Source: Nymphaea colorata (lineage: Eukaryota; Streptophyta; Magnoliopsida; Nymphaeales; Nymphaeaceae). Taken from it: 64,000 nucleotides of DNA. The stretch covers positions 3,404,268 to 3,468,267 of the forward strand of contig NC_045144.1 of assembly GCF_008831285.2 (NCBI RefSeq). The letters are read 5' to 3'. Positions 45,277-58,647 of the stretch are shown one piece after another. Each line of letters starts with the position of its first letter. Position 1 is the first letter of the stretch. The notes beneath the pieces were generated by a model, which was not told the origin of the DNA, made no database searches, and worked only from the letters and a program-made list of their open reading frames with translations. The translations under genes were made by a program, and so were the position numbers.

Positions 45277-45961
45277 CCCAAATTCTAGTTTTTAGGGATT
45301 AGTTAATTCCACTACACCGAACACTCATGATTTTCGGGTCCATAAGAGATAAATTCTGATTTTGTCCTAATATAGCGCTCGTACTATATTTCCTTGATAA
45401 TGTTTTCAATTTTCATTATTAATGTTCTGGTGGAAAAAGATTGATGGTGGTGCATCAATCTTAAGATCTTAGGTTAAACTTGATTATTTTATATTGACAA
45501 ACCTGATATGGGATAGAAGGATTTGAATCTGAACTTTAATTAAGTTAATTGAGATTAGCTGACTGCTGGATGTTACCAAATGGCCAAACAATTAAAAATG
45601 GTCCGGGTTTTCTATTTGGCGAAATGCCCCTGTGTTATGTAAAAATGAGTCGAGGATAGGTTTGGCAATCGGTTAAGTTGATTGCTTTAAAGTACGCATT
45701 GTTTCTAATCTTTTCTTTCCAACTGTCCCATCGAACAAAATCTTTTCTTTCCAACTGATTTTAGAAAACCCTATTTGACAACTGGTGCCCACTTTTTGGG
45801 TCTTCTAAATTAAATTTATGCATGACCTATCCGCAATTGACAATGCGTCCATGCTTGGGTGATGTGGAATTATGTTTGGAATGACAACCCACGATTCATC
45901 AGCACATGATGGTTGTGGCTTTGGTATTTTGAGTATGCTAGTACAATGATGTTATTGTTTT

Positions 45962-45995
<34 letters not shown>

Positions 45996-47923
45996 AAATT
46001 GTCTTTCTGTTTAGCTTTTAGGTTTATTTTCACTGACATTTGGTGGCTGTCCGTAATGGTTGAGTTTTTGTAATGTACATGCTCAGTGCAATGTCTATTT
46101 GCAGGCCACTCAATTATATATATCTGGGGCCCCATGTTTGTTCTGGTTGAGAATCTTGACTTGCCCAATATTAATGGAAATCCAAAATCAATGGGCCATA
46201 TCATATTGTTAAAGGTGATTTAAGAGGAGCAAATCGATGGGGCATATTGTTAATTGATTGGCGGTAATTTAAGATCAGGAGCTCAACACAAAACATCAAC
46301 AGAGACAGCAACGACGTGACTAACTCTCTATGCTCTAAATTAATGCCCTTCACTTCCTTCAGTTTGCCGCCCATTTAATTGGCAGGGGGAGGGAGATGAT
46401 GAAAGCCTTTCCTCGACAGAGATATCACAGAGATACATATCTATATCCAATAAAGTGCTTTTATTGCGCAAAAGGTGGTGGGCTCACTGAATCAGAGCAA
46501 ACAGCTACTGAACAGCTGATCATCAGCATATGGCATGGGAAAGTGGGGCCACTGACAAAACAGTGAAAAAATTTTGCAACTACCCAAACATATATGTGAT
46601 AAGACGCACCCAAGTCAAGGAACAGGCTATGTTTCCGTCATCCAAGTGATGAAGACTCATATGGTAGTGGGGGGAGATATATGGCAAGGGCCAAGCAGTT
46701 TCATGGAGGAGATTGCAAGGGATAGAGAGAGAGAGAGATGAAGACGGAGGGCCAGGATTTAACTGGTGAATAGTGTGTTTTTGACGATGGAGCCAAAGTT
46801 GGAATGACTCAAGCACAACCATTTCTTCTTCTTTGGTGGTCACAGAATAGAACCGTTGTACTCTTTCAATTTCAGTTCACAGAGAGGGAAGAGAGAGCGG
46901 CGACAAAATGGAAATTCATTAATCAAATTTGAGTGAGAAAAAGACACCGAAAACAAAAAGTCAAGAACTTGGAAATTCTTCCAGATAACCTTTACTTGAG
47001 GCACTGGAGACATTACGGTTACTAGCAAAGGAAGACAAAGGAAAGGTCTGATCTTACTACGCTCTCTGTTGGAAACTTTTCATCTTCAATTGTTGAAAGT
47101 TGTAATGCTTGCTAACATTTTTGCTTGCTCACAATAACTTTCTTCATGTTGCAGAAATTGATTTCTCAAACACATGCAATGCCATTAGCAGTAAGACTCA
47201 TGTCAATTCCACGGGAACAGCTTGCAGCAGTGTCATTGTTGCTAGAGCCATCAAAGAACAATTTATCTTTATGTGAGAAAATTGGCTCCAGGCCTGGCGC
47301 CATTCTGATTGAATGGTAGCTGAAAAAGCAAACATGACCCAAACAACTTGGTGAAGTGTCCAAAAAATATCAAGACCATGGCAGAAAATGGACTTTGGAA
47401 CCTCTTCTCAGCAACCTGATTGAAGGTATGCACTTGACAGTTTAACGAGTCAACAAAATTTCTGTTCAAAACAAAGTTGTGTTCCACTTGTTTGACCATA
47501 TAACAAACAAAACCAGCAGTCTCTTTTTTTATTCAAAAAGGGGAAGAAAAAATTTTTTTGGAGATTTTTCAACTGTGTTTGCTTTCAGGCCCATTTAGAA
47601 AGAAACACGGTTTGAAAATTTGACATGGTAATGCCTACGTCAGACTACATCATTGTTCCCAGCTTCCCAAGGAAATCTTTCAAGAACTTTTTCAACAAGG
47701 AAACACTTTCATGGATGAATGCTCTGTACATCTTGACATTGTTTGTTTTTGCATGTATGCCTTAGCATTGTCAAATTACATGGTTCAAAATTTATCAAAC
47801 TAAGTGATTTGATATAGGGATCATCTTGCTAATATGGTGCAGTTTCAAATTCTTTTGTTAAGCGTAATGCTTATGGTAGGCCTCTCAACATTGCTTCAGT
47901 GGAGAGAAAGACTGCAGTTGTGA

Positions 47924-47925
<2 letters not shown>
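45277..47925. other. No gene identified
   Basis: Contains (TA)n at 45965-45992 and (GA)n at 46722-46738. I searched specifically for the N-terminal exons of CAO (transit peptide, A and B domains, and the NFWYPVAF block) and did not find them here. Confidence 0.5.
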
Positions 47926-47963
<38 letters not shown>

Positions 47964-48393
47964 TATATTATATATATAATATTTTAAAATATGACATATA
48001 CTGATATACATATATATTATACGTTTAACATATAATACATAATATAATATATTGTATATTATACATATACATTATTGTTCTAGTAATATATCATTAATAG
48101 ATGTTGCTATAATTATATACATTATGCAATATAATACGTGTATAAAATATGTTATACGTAATAACTTATTATGTATATATAATGTTATATGTTTATTATA
48201 TTTTATACAATATAACATACAATATGTATATAATATATATTATATATTGCACAATATTACATATAGTATATATATATATAATACGTAGAATATATTTATA
48301 TAATTTATGCATTATATGTATTGTAGCATTATAATATGTACATATACATTATAGTACATATTGTCCTAAATGTTATATATATTTACTAATATT

Positions 48394-48740
<347 letters not shown>

Positions 48741-48967
48741 TAATATATACACTGCAGCATTGGACAAATGTTTCCTTTCATATGTTTCTTTACCAATATC
48801 AGGACAGTCACAGTAGTAGATCTATGCAAATGCATCTGGAAAGCCCTGTGCACTCCAACATGGCTTGGTATAGATATTTTAGTGCAGGATTTTAATATCC
48901 TTGCCGTAAGAGTAATCAAATTCAGAACGGCAACATATGCTGTTTATTTTGATTCAAATTCTGATAG

Positions 48968-50782
48968 ACTGCTTTGAGGAGCCATGGGTGTGGTTTCGTG
49001 GGAAAGATGGAAAAGTTGGCTGTGTCCAAAATACATGTGCCCACAGATCTTGTCCTCTTCATCTTGGTTATGTAGTTGATGGAAATATCCCGTGCCCTTA
49101 CCATGGTTAGTACAGTGGAAGAAACTATATTAACCTTTCCTTAGTGGAAACTCAATCAGCTTCGAGTAATTCTTATTTTGCAATACAGCTGTCCAGACTA
49201 ACTTGAAGCTTTTCTGTTGATAGTTTCAGAAAATTTCTAAAAGTTCTCAAGTACATCGTTGAAAGTGCGACATGCTTATCGTTCATTTGCTGAAGTTCTT
49301 GTTAAGACAGGACCCAACTTTCTTCTGTTGACTAAGCAATCCGTTTGCCTTAGGTTGGGAGTTTCAACTGATGGCAAATGTCAGAAAATGCCATCAGCAA
49401 GGTTGCTGGATATACGAATAAGATCCCTACCATGCTTTGAACAGGATGGATTTGTGTGGATGTGGCCTGGAGATGCACTTCCTGCAGCCACCCTTCCTTC
49501 TTTGAAACCTCCACCAAGATTTGTGATCCATGCGGAGTTAATGGTCTACCATACTGTAGGATTGTCTGCACATTGCCAAGTTAGAGCAGTGTATACATGT
49601 GATCCACCACAGGGCGTTCCATAAAATTCAATTGATGAAAATTTATGGATTCACATATATCAAGTTTGTCCTTGTTGTAGTAGCATGATACATATATGTT
49701 TTACATTGTGGTGTTCTTTCAGATAACAATGGGGATACCTATTGAGCATGGGCTGCCTATAGACAATCTTTTGGATCTTGCACATGCACCATTCACTCAC
49801 ACATCTACCTTTGCAAAAGGATGCAGCGTACCAAGGTCTATTTGCTGAACTTCATTTTAAGAAATCCCTTGTGATTAAATGTTTGATTAGGAAAAGGAAA
49901 TGTCATAGAATTCTTGTTTTGTTCACTTTGAAGCTGCACTGACCTTTGCAGCCTAGTGAAGTTCCTAACACCAGAAAATGGACTACAAGGGCATTGGGAT
50001 CCATATCCAATTGACATGGAGTTCGGGCCACCTTGTATGGTAATATCAGCCATCGGAATTTCTAAGCCAGGGAGGTTAGAGGGACAGAACACGAGGCAGT
50101 GCTCCACCCATCTACATCAACTCCACGTGTGTCTTCCTTCAACAAGGCAGAAAACAAGACTTTTATACAGGATGTCTTTTGATTTTGCTCCATTTCTCCA
50201 ACACCTCCCCTTCATGCAAATTCTGTGGAGGCATTTTGCAGAAAAGGCAAGTCATCTCCTCTTTATCAAAGAAAGTTAGCAATGCAATTGTGTACATACA
50301 CGAATGCAGAGTATTTAGCAGAGAAGATGAACCCCTTCTCTCGTTCAGAGAAATGTGGAAAATGGTGATTGTGTTCACATTCTCACATAGAAACAGCTGC
50401 TTGCATACCTATGTTGTCTTTCTAGAGACTGTTAGGTGTTCCATTCGTATGTTTTCTGATCAATCATACCAGATTGGTCTTTGTTTTCGCTGCACTTGAG
50501 ACAATCATCCAAATGTGTTTCTTGGCTCCTAAGTAACTTCTAACTGCAGCTGTATCCCGAACCAGCATGCCTATGCTAACCATTCCGACAAGATTTTGCT
50601 GTTTGCATGACCTAATGGTTGCATAAATCGTAGTCATAAAATGACATCCCTGTCGCTTCTGGAATTTGATGTTAGAACTGATCAGACACTGCATGCAGGT
50701 CTTAAATGAGGATCTAAGGCTTGTGGAAGGTCAGCAAGAGCGGATGATCAATGGGGCAAATGTTTGGAACCGGCCTATGTGG
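48968..50782 (+). pseudogene. CAO: Chlorophyllide a oxygenase (CAO) pseudogene, central exons
   Basis: Five exon pieces match CAO, which converts chlorophyllide a to b in plastids: 48968-49105, 49354-49543, 49723-49835, 49952-50246 and 50699-50782. The Rieske ligands are present (C-x-H in NTCAHRSCPL; C-x2-H in CPYHG), as is the mononuclear iron motif in NLLDLAHAPFTHTSTFAKG. Splice sites are readable and phases agree (H-G-W and S-L-V-K joins). The copy is therefore genomic, not processed. A one-base loss near 49364 breaks the frame in exon 2 after WEF. The exons for the transit peptide and regulatory A/B domains are absent, as is the final segment (usual YDKLG..YRLWR). Homology ends at 50782, where AT-rich repeat begins. 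A functional copy must lie elsewhere. Confidence 0.92.
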
Positions 50783-50802
50783 TATATATATATAGATATA
50801 TA

Positions 50803-51012
50803 TATACATTACGTATTAGAATATGTATGTATCATACATATATTTTATATAATAATAATATTATAAAATAAGTATTACATATTATTATATGTATATGTAC
50901 ATGACATATAATATACATGTATATATAAATTTATTTAATGTACCTGTAAATCACAACTAGTATAATGTAATAATATATACGAGATTATATATTATTATGT
51001 GTATACTGCATA
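50803..51012 (+). repeat. AT-rich repeat, copy right of the CAO pseudogene
   Basis: Direct copy of 48535-48740. Together with a short TA run it replaces the end of the last CAO exon. Confidence 0.88.
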
Positions 51013-52580
51013 TATACTAGTTCAAAATATACATATATATTGTAATTATACGTAACAAATATATAATACATATATTTACCATATATAGACATACGTATAA
51101 CATTATTTTGCCTTCTTCGCTTAATCTTTACTCTTTTTAATTTGTTAAAATAAGAGTTTGGTAGCCTGGAATATGGATTTATAGAAAATTGCTTGTCGAA
51201 GTTCTTCATGAGAATTTCTAAGCTACGTGATGCATTGTCTTCCTTAAGTCTAGGAAAAAAGGAAAATCAACTATATATTTTTTGTCCTCAATTGTTCAGT
51301 GCTCCTGTTTCTTTTTCAGGTGAATGAGGCCAAAAATGCGCTGAAACTTTTGCGAATGCTGTGTTTGCTGAAAGAATGAGATTACACCATAGTTGTATCT
51401 CATTTCCGAGCCAGTGAACATCCAAGTTTCATGTCCGAATCAAAATGAACGAAGCCGGAAAAATGAGAGTTGATTCTGTTGGACTTAGTAAAACGTAGCT
51501 GGCGAGAGCCAGTGTGTTGAACCATTCAAATTTTAAGATACCGATACGTGTCAGAAATTTTGGAAAAACAATCTATGAAATACTTTTCCTTTTCCAAACA
51601 CAGGAGAACGGTTTTGTCGTTGATGCACGTGAAAGCAGCCGTTGCGTCAAGTCTTCCCTTGAAAAAAAGCGTGAAGGCTCGTGTCCAGACTTGTGTGGAA
51701 GGTGCCCATTCAAGAAGCTGCATGGAATTATATTATTTAACTGGTTTTCAAGGTGCCCATTCAAGAAGCTGCATCGAGCAAGATGAATGACTGATCTTCT
51801 TTAGGAAAGCTTCATTGCATTAGATTCTTGTCCAGAGTTTTCTAAATCAGGGGTTTTTTAGGTAAGCGGTTTTCCAAATTCTTTAAACTCTTGTTCATCC
51901 AACCCACGGGAGAAGAACCAAAAAGAAAAAAAATTATGGAAAGGGCCACTAGTATTTCAAGAAAACTTGGAGAATGAAAGTCTTATAAAAAACATATATA
52001 TAGAAGAAGAACAGATCTATCTACGTCTTTCAAATAAAGACGTGGGGATGCCGATAAAAGCTGTTGTTCTACTATAGGACCAAAGATTTCAAAATAGTTG
52101 GGACACTACCAAACGGCGACCACTAAAGAATCTAAGTGATATTGATATGTATCGGTGTCTATTATCATATTTGTTTTTTATTTAATTCAATAAGATAACA
52201 AGCAAAAAATAAATAAACCGATATTAAATTCTAGTTGCATGGATAAAAGGCTCGACAAATCATTAATTAGAATAAAAGTAACTATATATTTGACGATGAG
52301 GTCGCGTTCGATGTTGATATGAGGGTTGATTTCGGATCTAAAATCCGAAGTTTTTTAAAGAAGTTGTGTTTGTTTTTACTTCATCGGGGTTTCATTTCAT
52401 CATTTTTTTTTAGCTCTCTTTCTCTCTCTGGTGCACCAGCGGGAAAGCCGATCGGTGAGGGGAGCAGCAGTGGAGCGCACCCAGCGGCTGGATGATCACC
52501 GTAGGGCCAAGCACCAGTGGGTGTCGACCGTGTCGGGCTTCTCTCTCTTCATCTCTATGTGTGTGTGAGCCAAAAAGAGG
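51013..52580. other. No gene identified
   Basis: Contains a 25-base direct repeat of aaggtgcccattcaagaagc (plus tgcat) at 51699 and 51750, and a pyrimidine-rich stretch near 52410. The open stretches here have no family match. Confidence 0.45.
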
Positions 52581-52599
52581 GACTCACCCTAGCCAGATT

Positions 52600-52690
52600 G
52601 AGAGGGTTTCAACTTTCAACCCTCTAAACCCTCGGCAATGGCTGAGGGTTTCAGAACCGAAACCCTCCGCCACTGGAGGGTTCAATTCTG
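52600..52690. other. Cluster of three short hairpins with AAACCCT words
   Basis: Inverted arms: AGAGGGTT/AACCCTCT (about 52601-52625); AAACCCTC (52626-52633) with GAGGGTTT (52644-52651), extended by GGC/GCT; and GAAACCCTCC with GGAGGGTTC (about 52659-52683). Confidence 0.7.
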
Positions 52691-52743
52691 TAAAAATTGA
52701 AAGGGTTTCCTCTTCATCGCTCTTTAATTCATTTCATATGTAG

Positions 52744-55700
52744 AATTTTGATGTTGGTTTTTCTAATTAGCTAGACTTACCATTGGAAGTTGCGTCTTTT
52801 GTTCATTTTTAAGACATTCTTGGTGGATAGATGCATGGGCTGAATGTCTCTGAATTATTGAGACCGAAAACTTGTTGCTCCAATAGGAACAATTAATGAG
52901 CTATACATGTCATGCATTCGGATCATTTTCATTTTAAATGTCACACATCTTCTACATTAAGTATCTCAGAAATGCTTGAAAGCTTCAGTAATGAATCATC
53001 AGGGCCATCAAGTTTTGCAGGGTAAGGGTAAATCATGCCACGGCTCCCTTGGGGAAGTCACACATGCTTATAAGGGCCCCATTAACAAAAAAATGACAAA
53101 TGAATGTTTTGATGTTATAGCTTGCAATCTTATTGTTGTCTCAAAAAAACTCATGGCACACAAAGATCTTCATGCTTGTAAGACTATGGGTTGTTATTAG
53201 ATGAAGCAATATTAACTATGTCTGTAGATTTGCACAGTTTATCACAGGAGAATGATGAAATGGAAATTGAAATTGAAAATTTTCCAGGATTAGGAGAATG
53301 GTGCAGAGAATGGATAAAAACAAGAAAATTTTAACAGCAAAAAAGTTAAGGCATAAATAAAGAATGCTTTGGTATCATATCGCCCATTACGTAAATCTAA
53401 CCCTGCAACAAATGCAATAATTTTTCTCTTGTCATTACCAGCATCCACATTCAAGATCATTGACTTTTGATCATGAGGATAAATTGCCCCAACTTTCTTT
53501 TGCATTTTTTCCTTTCCATTTAAATGAACCAAGACACTGCATTTGTTCAACTATAATTTTGGCGTTCCTATATTTGATATTTTACAATGTTTCTTTCTCA
53601 ATTTTCTTGATACATATCAGGCATGTTTTGTAGCAGATTTGGCATCATGTTCAACCCAATTGGTTTCTTTCTTCAGCTTTTTGACCTGAAGCCGTTTGAC
53701 ATTTCCTTGATATTAGCTTGTCAATGTATAAAAGAACACAGGCTTTTGCGTGCTCCAATTGCAGGTCCACTTGGGTCAAAGACGAAGAATGAATCCGATC
53801 TTTTGTTGGTGCATGGGTTCCACTGACGTAAGATCAATAAGTCATCTGCCTCCCCTTTCTTATGTATTTTGTTCTTTTGGTTTCTCGTTAAAATTTTTTT
53901 TATGTATTTCTTTATTTTGGTCTTCCAATGGAACTTGCTTATAAAATACATGGCGCTGCTTCTGTTTTGCAGGTACAAATATCCAAGTAGATGGAACATG
54001 AAACTGAGCAATGATTATATATGTTGATGCCAAGACGTGCTTAAATGTTGAAGTGGCCACAAGTGTTGACGGCTAGCTAAATTTTATTGATGTAAGAAAA
54101 AAAAGTAACTTTTCTGAATCAGACGTTTATTGCTCTTTGAAGCTTCACATGTGGACAATGGTCATGAACCAGATGAAGGTACCAAGAAAACAGAGGAGGT
54201 TCTAAAGACCCACCAAGCTAGGCTTGACAACCTTTGGATTCTTTAGAATTGCAAGTGAAGACATGATTAACATTTCCATAAAGCAACTAGAGAAGCGACA
54301 CTTTTACATGCAAACAATTCAATTGCATATAAACGTGAAGGATGGAGGGTTAAAAAAATCATATGCTACAGCTAACAAAGTGGTATTGATCACATAGACA
54401 TAGCTAAAGTATTGTTGAATAGGGATGTTAAAAAAATGAAAATAGAAGGGAGCAACAGGAGTTCCTAGGTGCATAACCGTGCATGTGCACGCTAGAATGA
54501 ACACTGCATGGCATATGAATCAGTCAGAATCATGCTCTTCAACGAAGTGAAGAATCTACATAGATATGTCTTAGTTGTTGTACGGTCTGTTCGGTTTGGA
54601 ATGAATCCTCCAAGGCTACAGCGGTGATTCAGATCGCCGGTATTTTGCGGTGAATAGGTCACCTGTACAGCCAGCCTGTGAAAAGTGTCGCCGGTAGTTC
54701 TCGAAGGGCTATAGCGAGGAAGGTTTCACTGGTATAGATCTATAGCAGTGACCGGGGCCCAAATAGCTATACGGTGGTGATCCCCACCGTTGTGAAACTA
54801 TACCGGTTATCTAAGGGCGATAGAGCGAAAAAGAACAAAAGCACGGGAAAAAAAATATTTTGTGTGGGAAGAAGAAGAGGACGAGATGGATGAAATATTG
54901 TACCTTTGTCCTCTTTTTTTATGCACTGATTCATGTTGTTTAACACACTTAAGTTACTAACTCTGCTTCCCACAATTGCTAAGGAAAACTGAGCTGGAAG
55001 CTCGACCTCTCAAGAATGCAGAGTCACACATTAATTTGTGTTTTCCTTTGCTTTCTATTGGGTATTCGGCTTATTTGGTTCTTTTTCTTGGCTTTTTTTT
55101 TCAAGATTCTCTGCAAAGCTATACTTTGGTAAGTAAAGATGACGTATTCTGTTTTATGTTGTTGATATCCATCAGCAGCTTAATGAGTTTATTTGCAAAA
55201 GGAGAACGTGTTTCACGATTCGTCAAGTAACTTTAATGTCTGATTTTCTGTCTTCAAGATATCCGATAAACAATCTATTCGGTTTGAAGGTCGCCTTATG
55301 TTGTTATATTTGTCATCTTGACACTTCTTGAAATTATTAATTATCTAGGAAAGGGAAACGAGTTTCCTAGGAACTGTGGCTTTCATGGGAAAATTGAAGG
55401 ATTTTGCCTCATAAGAATTGAGCAAATGGTTTGAATAACGTTATGTGGCGGAAGGATTACAATGGTTGGGAATTGTTGGAGTCATTCCCTTTTAGGGAAA
55501 GTTATTTACATGCATGTTCTTCTGAAAGACTTGGATAGAAGTATCTCGCTCCTCTGCTAGGGATGTTGGCAGGAAGTTGATGGTGAAGAGTTTTCTTTGA
55601 TATTTCTCATTTATGCCATCTTTTGTACTAGTCTCCAATGAGCCTTTTCTTTTGTTTGTTGTTTGTTTCTTCCTTGCTTTATGTTTTTTTTCTTGGTATA

Positions 55701-56189
55701 TAGACACATTGGGGTTAGGTACATATAGACTGAGGTTTGTTTGCTGAGGTCTTGCACTCTTGACTGACTTCTACGTGAACGTCTCATGTCCAACACCTGA
55801 ATTGGTTGTCAAAAGCTAAATGCCATTTTCCTCTGTTGAAATGGCACCCACTTATTTCCCTAGGTCAGTTGTCTTTTGCTGTGATCACCTTAAGACTTTT
55901 GTCTAGTAAGATTTGTTTTGAGCTTCATAAAGGTGGATCATAAACTGCAGAGATACTAAAGAGATGTTTGCTGGTGCACACATTTGCTTAATGAGCTTGG
56001 TGTTGGCCTTTTTCTGTCAAACCTAAAGAGGCACACCATGGTCATTAAGCATGTGCAAGCTCATTAAGAAGGTAAATGCTCTAGCTCCAACATGGTAGTA
56101 CCATGTGCAATGGTGCTATATTGGCCATGCAATGTGCACTAGAACAGATGTTTAATGGTGCTCTACAAAAATGGTCTTTTGTACATTTT
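52744..56189. other. No gene identified
   Basis: AT-rich sequence. 54590-54830 is GC-richer, with many CTATAG/CCGG words and partly complementary segments (tatagc..gctata, ccaccg..cggtgg), possibly a decayed MITE. No coding exon could be tied to a family. Confidence 0.45.
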
Positions 56190-56330
56190 AGGTGTGATGC
56201 TACAATTTGGCCTTTGTGGGCAACTGCCCACACAGACCCGTTGGTGCTCAAGTAAGAATGAGGCTCGACTCAGTCCAGCCTGCTTGTCTTGGCCCGTCAA
56301 CTGGGTCTTAATGCTCTTTAGTTGAACATT
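56190..56330. repeat. Diverged duplicate of 57070-57185
   Basis: Shared blocks: gtgtga-.c.acaa-ttggcct, tgggcaactgcccacacagacc, and aactgggtctt. The inner word GGGCAACTGCCC is itself palindromic. Confidence 0.75.
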
Positions 56331-57069
56331 TATCTCTACCAATGTACCAACTTTTTTGAAATTGGTATGAGGCCGACTGATCCAAATCGAGCTTGACCCG
56401 GCTTCGCCCGAGGTCTGGCCTGATTGTATACAAAATATATAATAACAAAATGTATATAATTTTTTTTAATTTAATGATATATATTTTATTATTATTAAAA
56501 AAATATTTTATTATTTAAAAAATATTTTAAACGTATTCCCATGGCTTAATGTATCAAGCCAGTTCTATCCCACATCCTAGTTCCCAATGTATGTTACTCG
56601 TAATTAACTGGTATCTGAATCCCAATTTAAGCTAACAGGCATGTTTTCTTTACTTTAAATATGTGGTCAGCACTTCTGTGTTTGTTCATATCTAAAAAAC
56701 CTCTGATTTTGATTTCTTCATCGACGCCTTGTTCTTTGACCAGTTGAATCAGTGGATTAGTATTTTCCTTGGGAAGCATAAAAAAATCATAATAATATGA
56801 ACGAAGGGCTGAAACAAAAAAAAAATGCATGAATCATCCACTCAATGTCCTGCTGCCCAATGACCCTTTGGAGTTAACTATTGAAATTAGTGGCTTAACT
56901 TGCATTTTTGTTTGCTTAAAAGGCAATTAATTTTCACCTCTTGCTTATATGAGGCATTTTAATCATTTGGCACACAAGCTTGAGTTCAGGTGCTGGAACA
57001 TTAAATTTGTTTCAGCGTGTGGTCTTTCTTTCTTACTCTGTTTCATATGAGAGTCGGATTAAGTGCAAG

Positions 57070-57185
57070 GGACAGGTGTGACACCACAAATTGGCCTCTA
57101 TGGGCAACTGCCCACACAGACCAACCTGCAAGTCTTGGACCTTCATTCGGTAATTAACAACTGGGTCTTGAGTCTTTAGACAGTG
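57070..57185. repeat. Diverged duplicate of 56190-56330
   Basis: Same orientation as the first copy, with about 0.9 kb between starts. Confidence 0.75.
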
Positions 57186-57537
57186 CCAGATGAGAGAATA
57201 TTTATGGTTCTTTTCCAATTTGTTAATATGAATACGAGGACCCCGGATATAAGAGGAAGTCTATTATTAAATTATATGTGAAGTTTCACTTATTTTTTAC
57301 CAAGAAAGGCAAGAATAGAACGTGAAAAACTTGAAGGAATTGGACATGGCGGTATGGCGGTAGAGCAATATGGCGCTGTATTGTGAAAAGTGATCTCCTC
57401 TATGTCAAAAGAAAGAAAGGAGATGGAAAGGATGTGATTGACGAAGGGAAACAAGGCAGGAGAAGATGCAGAAGTGGTTGAAAAACACACATTTTGAGTG
57501 GGAACTGCTGGACGAAGATCATGAGGAATCAAACGGT

Positions 57538-57720
57538 GGGCCTGGCCTGGCCCGGCCCGGCCCGTTTAGTTTAGCAGTTAAAAAATGGGCCGGGGATGTG
57601 ATTGACGAGGTCCAATACCCGGCCCCGCTCGGCCCGTTAATAGTTGGGCCAGGTTGCGGGCCGACCGAATCCAAATCCTAACCGGCGTTTTATAAACGGG
57701 TGGGCTGATGCCCAGGCCTT
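57538..57720. repeat. GGCCC-rich dispersed repeat
   Basis: Dense GGCCCGGCCC/GGGCCGGGG words (tggcccggcccggcccgttt, the atgggccgggg word, the gcccgttaatagttgggccaggttgcgggccgacc region) and a gatgcccaggcct end. The style matches short non-autonomous DNA elements of plants, but I cannot fix the termini. Confidence 0.45.
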
Positions 57721-57904
57721 TGCATTATGATAGAGATGAGCACGATGGAGATGAAGACAAGCAAAATCTAATGCTAATACTGTAATATAGATTCCCTTAC
57801 TAAAGAAGAATTGCTAAAATCGTGTAAACCTCCTTAATCTAAGGTGGAGGTCTTGGACTGTAACGAGATTATGTGTTTAAAGGAAACCTCTCCTCTCATC
57901 GACA

Positions 57905-57918
57905 GGGGGGGGGGGGGG
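57905..57918. repeat. G14 homopolymer next to (GA)n
   Basis: Fourteen G, then cgcgggaggc and a GA run. The length is prone to sequencing error. Confidence 0.9.
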
Positions 57919-58203
57919 CGCGGGAGGCGAGAGAGAGAGAGATTGTAGCCATGGATGTGGACCCAGAGTCGAACCACACTTAAATCCCAATAGTCTTCTT
58001 CTTTACCGCCTATTCAGAACTAGACATCACACTCTTCCTTTGATTCATCGAGGAAAGTTGGAAAAATATCCAACTCGTTAACGGAAAACAATTTTTTTTT
58101 TCGGTGTCCGAGGTTTGTCATGACTTAAATTTATGATCCTTCGTTTGGCGAGGAGCTGAACATGTCTGGTGACACGGGAAAAGGGGGAAGGGTTGGCAGA
58201 GCC

Positions 58204-58647
58204 TTGGATGTGAACGATTTCGAGCTGAGTCATTTGTTTAACAAGTTGAGTTCCAACTCAACACGTAACTGCCGATTCGAGCTCAAGCCTTAATCAAATT
58301 TTCAAGCCTTAATCAAGTTCGATATATTCAAACGAGTTTACGAGCTTGTCAAACTTTAATCGAGTCGAGCTCAAGCTCAACACATAACGATGTATATCAA
58401 TTATATTCAAACGAGTTTGTCGAGTCTTAATTGAGTCAAGTTCGAGCTCAATACGTAAGATGAATATCAATTCTATTCAAATGAGTTTGGAGTCGAATTT
58501 TAGTTCAAAACGCAACTGTCAAGTCGAGCTTGAGTTACTTCCGTCAAGTTATTCTCGAGATCAAGCAAAGCCAAGTTGAGGTTTCATTAGTGAAGCCAAA
58601 CTTGAGCTGACTGAACTTGTGCTCGACTCAGCTGGTGTTCACCCCTA
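58204..58647. mobile_element. hAT-like non-autonomous element, GAGTTCGAGC-rich
   Basis: The left end, ttGGATGTGAACGAtttCGAGCTGAGTC, is inverted relative to the right end, GACTCAGCTGGTGTTCACCCCTA, giving a terminus of the type TAGGGGTGAACA. The interior is packed with TCGAGCTCAAGC/CAAACGAGTTT words arranged as subterminal repeats. There is no transposase. The flanking 8-mers do not match. It lies 335 bases upstream of the start codon of the NYN gene. Confidence 0.6.

Noticed and set aside
46580-47028. Minus-strand frames near 46.6-47.0 kb
   Set aside because: No family match and no splice signals that link them.
47125-47319. Possible N-terminal CAO exon upstream of the pseudogene
   Set aside because: The translation does not match the A or B domain or the NFWYPVAF block of CAO.
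50128-50160. CAO exon 4 as part of an intact modern gene
   Set aside because: The exon is open, but the gene lacks both ends and exon 2 is frame-broken.
51320-51380. Possible last CAO exon after the AT-rich repeat
   Set aside because: It follows an acceptor-like tttttcag, but the translation (VNEAKNALKLL) is not the CAO C-terminus.
54590-54830. Candidate MITE with CTATAG/CCGG words
   Set aside because: Partly complementary segments are present, but I could define neither terminal repeats nor a target duplicate.
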